A stretch of 64,000 bases of DNA from assembly GCA_019828565.1 (NCBI GenBank), contig JAHDYR010000012.1, positions 310,001-374,000 on the forward strand, read 5' to 3'. Below are positions 63,851-64,000 of the stretch, one piece after another. Source of the stretch: Carpediemonas membranifera (lineage: Eukaryota; Fornicata). The notes beneath the pieces are model-generated. The model was not told the DNA's origin. It saw nothing but the letters and a program-made list of their open reading frames with translations, and did no database searches. Position 1 is the first letter of the stretch, and the number at the start of each line of letters is the position of its first letter. The translations under genes and the position numbers were made by a program.

Positions 63851-64000
63851 CTACAGTACAATCTTCCCGTCCCCGAGCCCCTCTTCCTTGGCCTCGTCCA
63901 CCATCCTCATGTTGTTCTGACTCATCGACAGTCGGCCATGAATCGTCCTCAGCTCCCCGGGCCCCTCTACAGGACTACAGGCCCACACATTGGTGCCGGG
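63851..64000 (-). CDS. 3' end of an unidentified gene (49 codons and stop)
   Basis: This frame is open from the right window edge to a TAG at 63851-63853. Codons read PGTNVWACSPVEGPGEL, then RTIHGRLSMSQNNMRMVDEA, and end in DGKIVL. The sequence is too short to identify. High GC and a sense-like composition support coding. The stop lies 241 bp before the NEK kinase start. Confidence 0.5.
   Translation of the reverse strand, partial: PGTNVWACSPVEGPGELRTIHGRLSMSQNNMRMVDEAKEEGLGDGKIVL

Overview
The window looks like a gene-dense nuclear segment from a flagellated, intron-poor protist. The evidence is eukaryotic machinery throughout: Cdc45, PIG-W, VAP, a SNARE, a PHD finger, a bromodomain, a NEK kinase, a BEACH protein and a SHIPPO-type axonemal protein. 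Genes are GC-rich with short AT-richer gaps. Seven spliceosomal introns can be inferred, six of them only 28-34 nt, all starting GTNNGT. Many genes carry AGTAAA or TGTAAA at or just after the stop codon. This resembles metamonads; a Carpediemonas-like fornicate is my best guess, but that is inference only. I saw no rRNA, tRNA, CRISPR, origin or telomere.

Layout. 1-402: 5' part of a 3-ketoacyl-CoA synthase (minus). 820-1853: unknown spliced gene (plus). 1935-11534: giant BEACH-WD40-FYVE protein (minus). 11752-12245: spliced F5/8-type (galactose-binding-like) gene, with a retrotransposon inserted 26 bp before its ATG. 12272-20852: a nest of two chromodomain Ty3/gypsy elements. Element B (plus strand, 43-bp LTRs, ACGAA target duplication) carries element A (minus strand, identical 82-bp LTRs, CTTA target duplication) inside its gag frame. 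20991-29503: Nop16-like protein, a basic protein, a coiled-coil protein, an RCC1-like protein, an unknown, a broken gene, a bromodomain protein and a membrane-bound PDI. 29786-35034: large secreted or surface protein with about 20 Cys-rich repeats. 35403-46910: long VAP, TMBIM protein, an unknown, HGH1, SMIM7, PIG-W, SAMHD1-like HD protein, a thioredoxin-like protein and two more unknowns. 47071-49336: Cdc45 (spliced). 49800-54440: 1546-residue coiled-coil protein with exact internal DNA duplications. 54647-63609: an unknown, a divergent SNARE, a SHIPPO protein (spliced), an Ap4A phosphorylase-like enzyme, a membrane protein, a PHD protein and a NEK kinase (two introns). 63851-64000: 3' end of another gene.

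Almost all host genes lie on the minus strand and are head-to-tail with gaps of 60-600 bp. The neighbours do not form a pathway. Recurrent themes are membrane traffic and ER functions (VAP, TMBIM, PDI, PIG-W, SMIM7, SNARE, BEACH), flagellum (SHIPPO, NEK, possibly the F5/8 protein) and nucleus (Cdc45, PHD, bromodomain, Nop16, SAMHD1-like).
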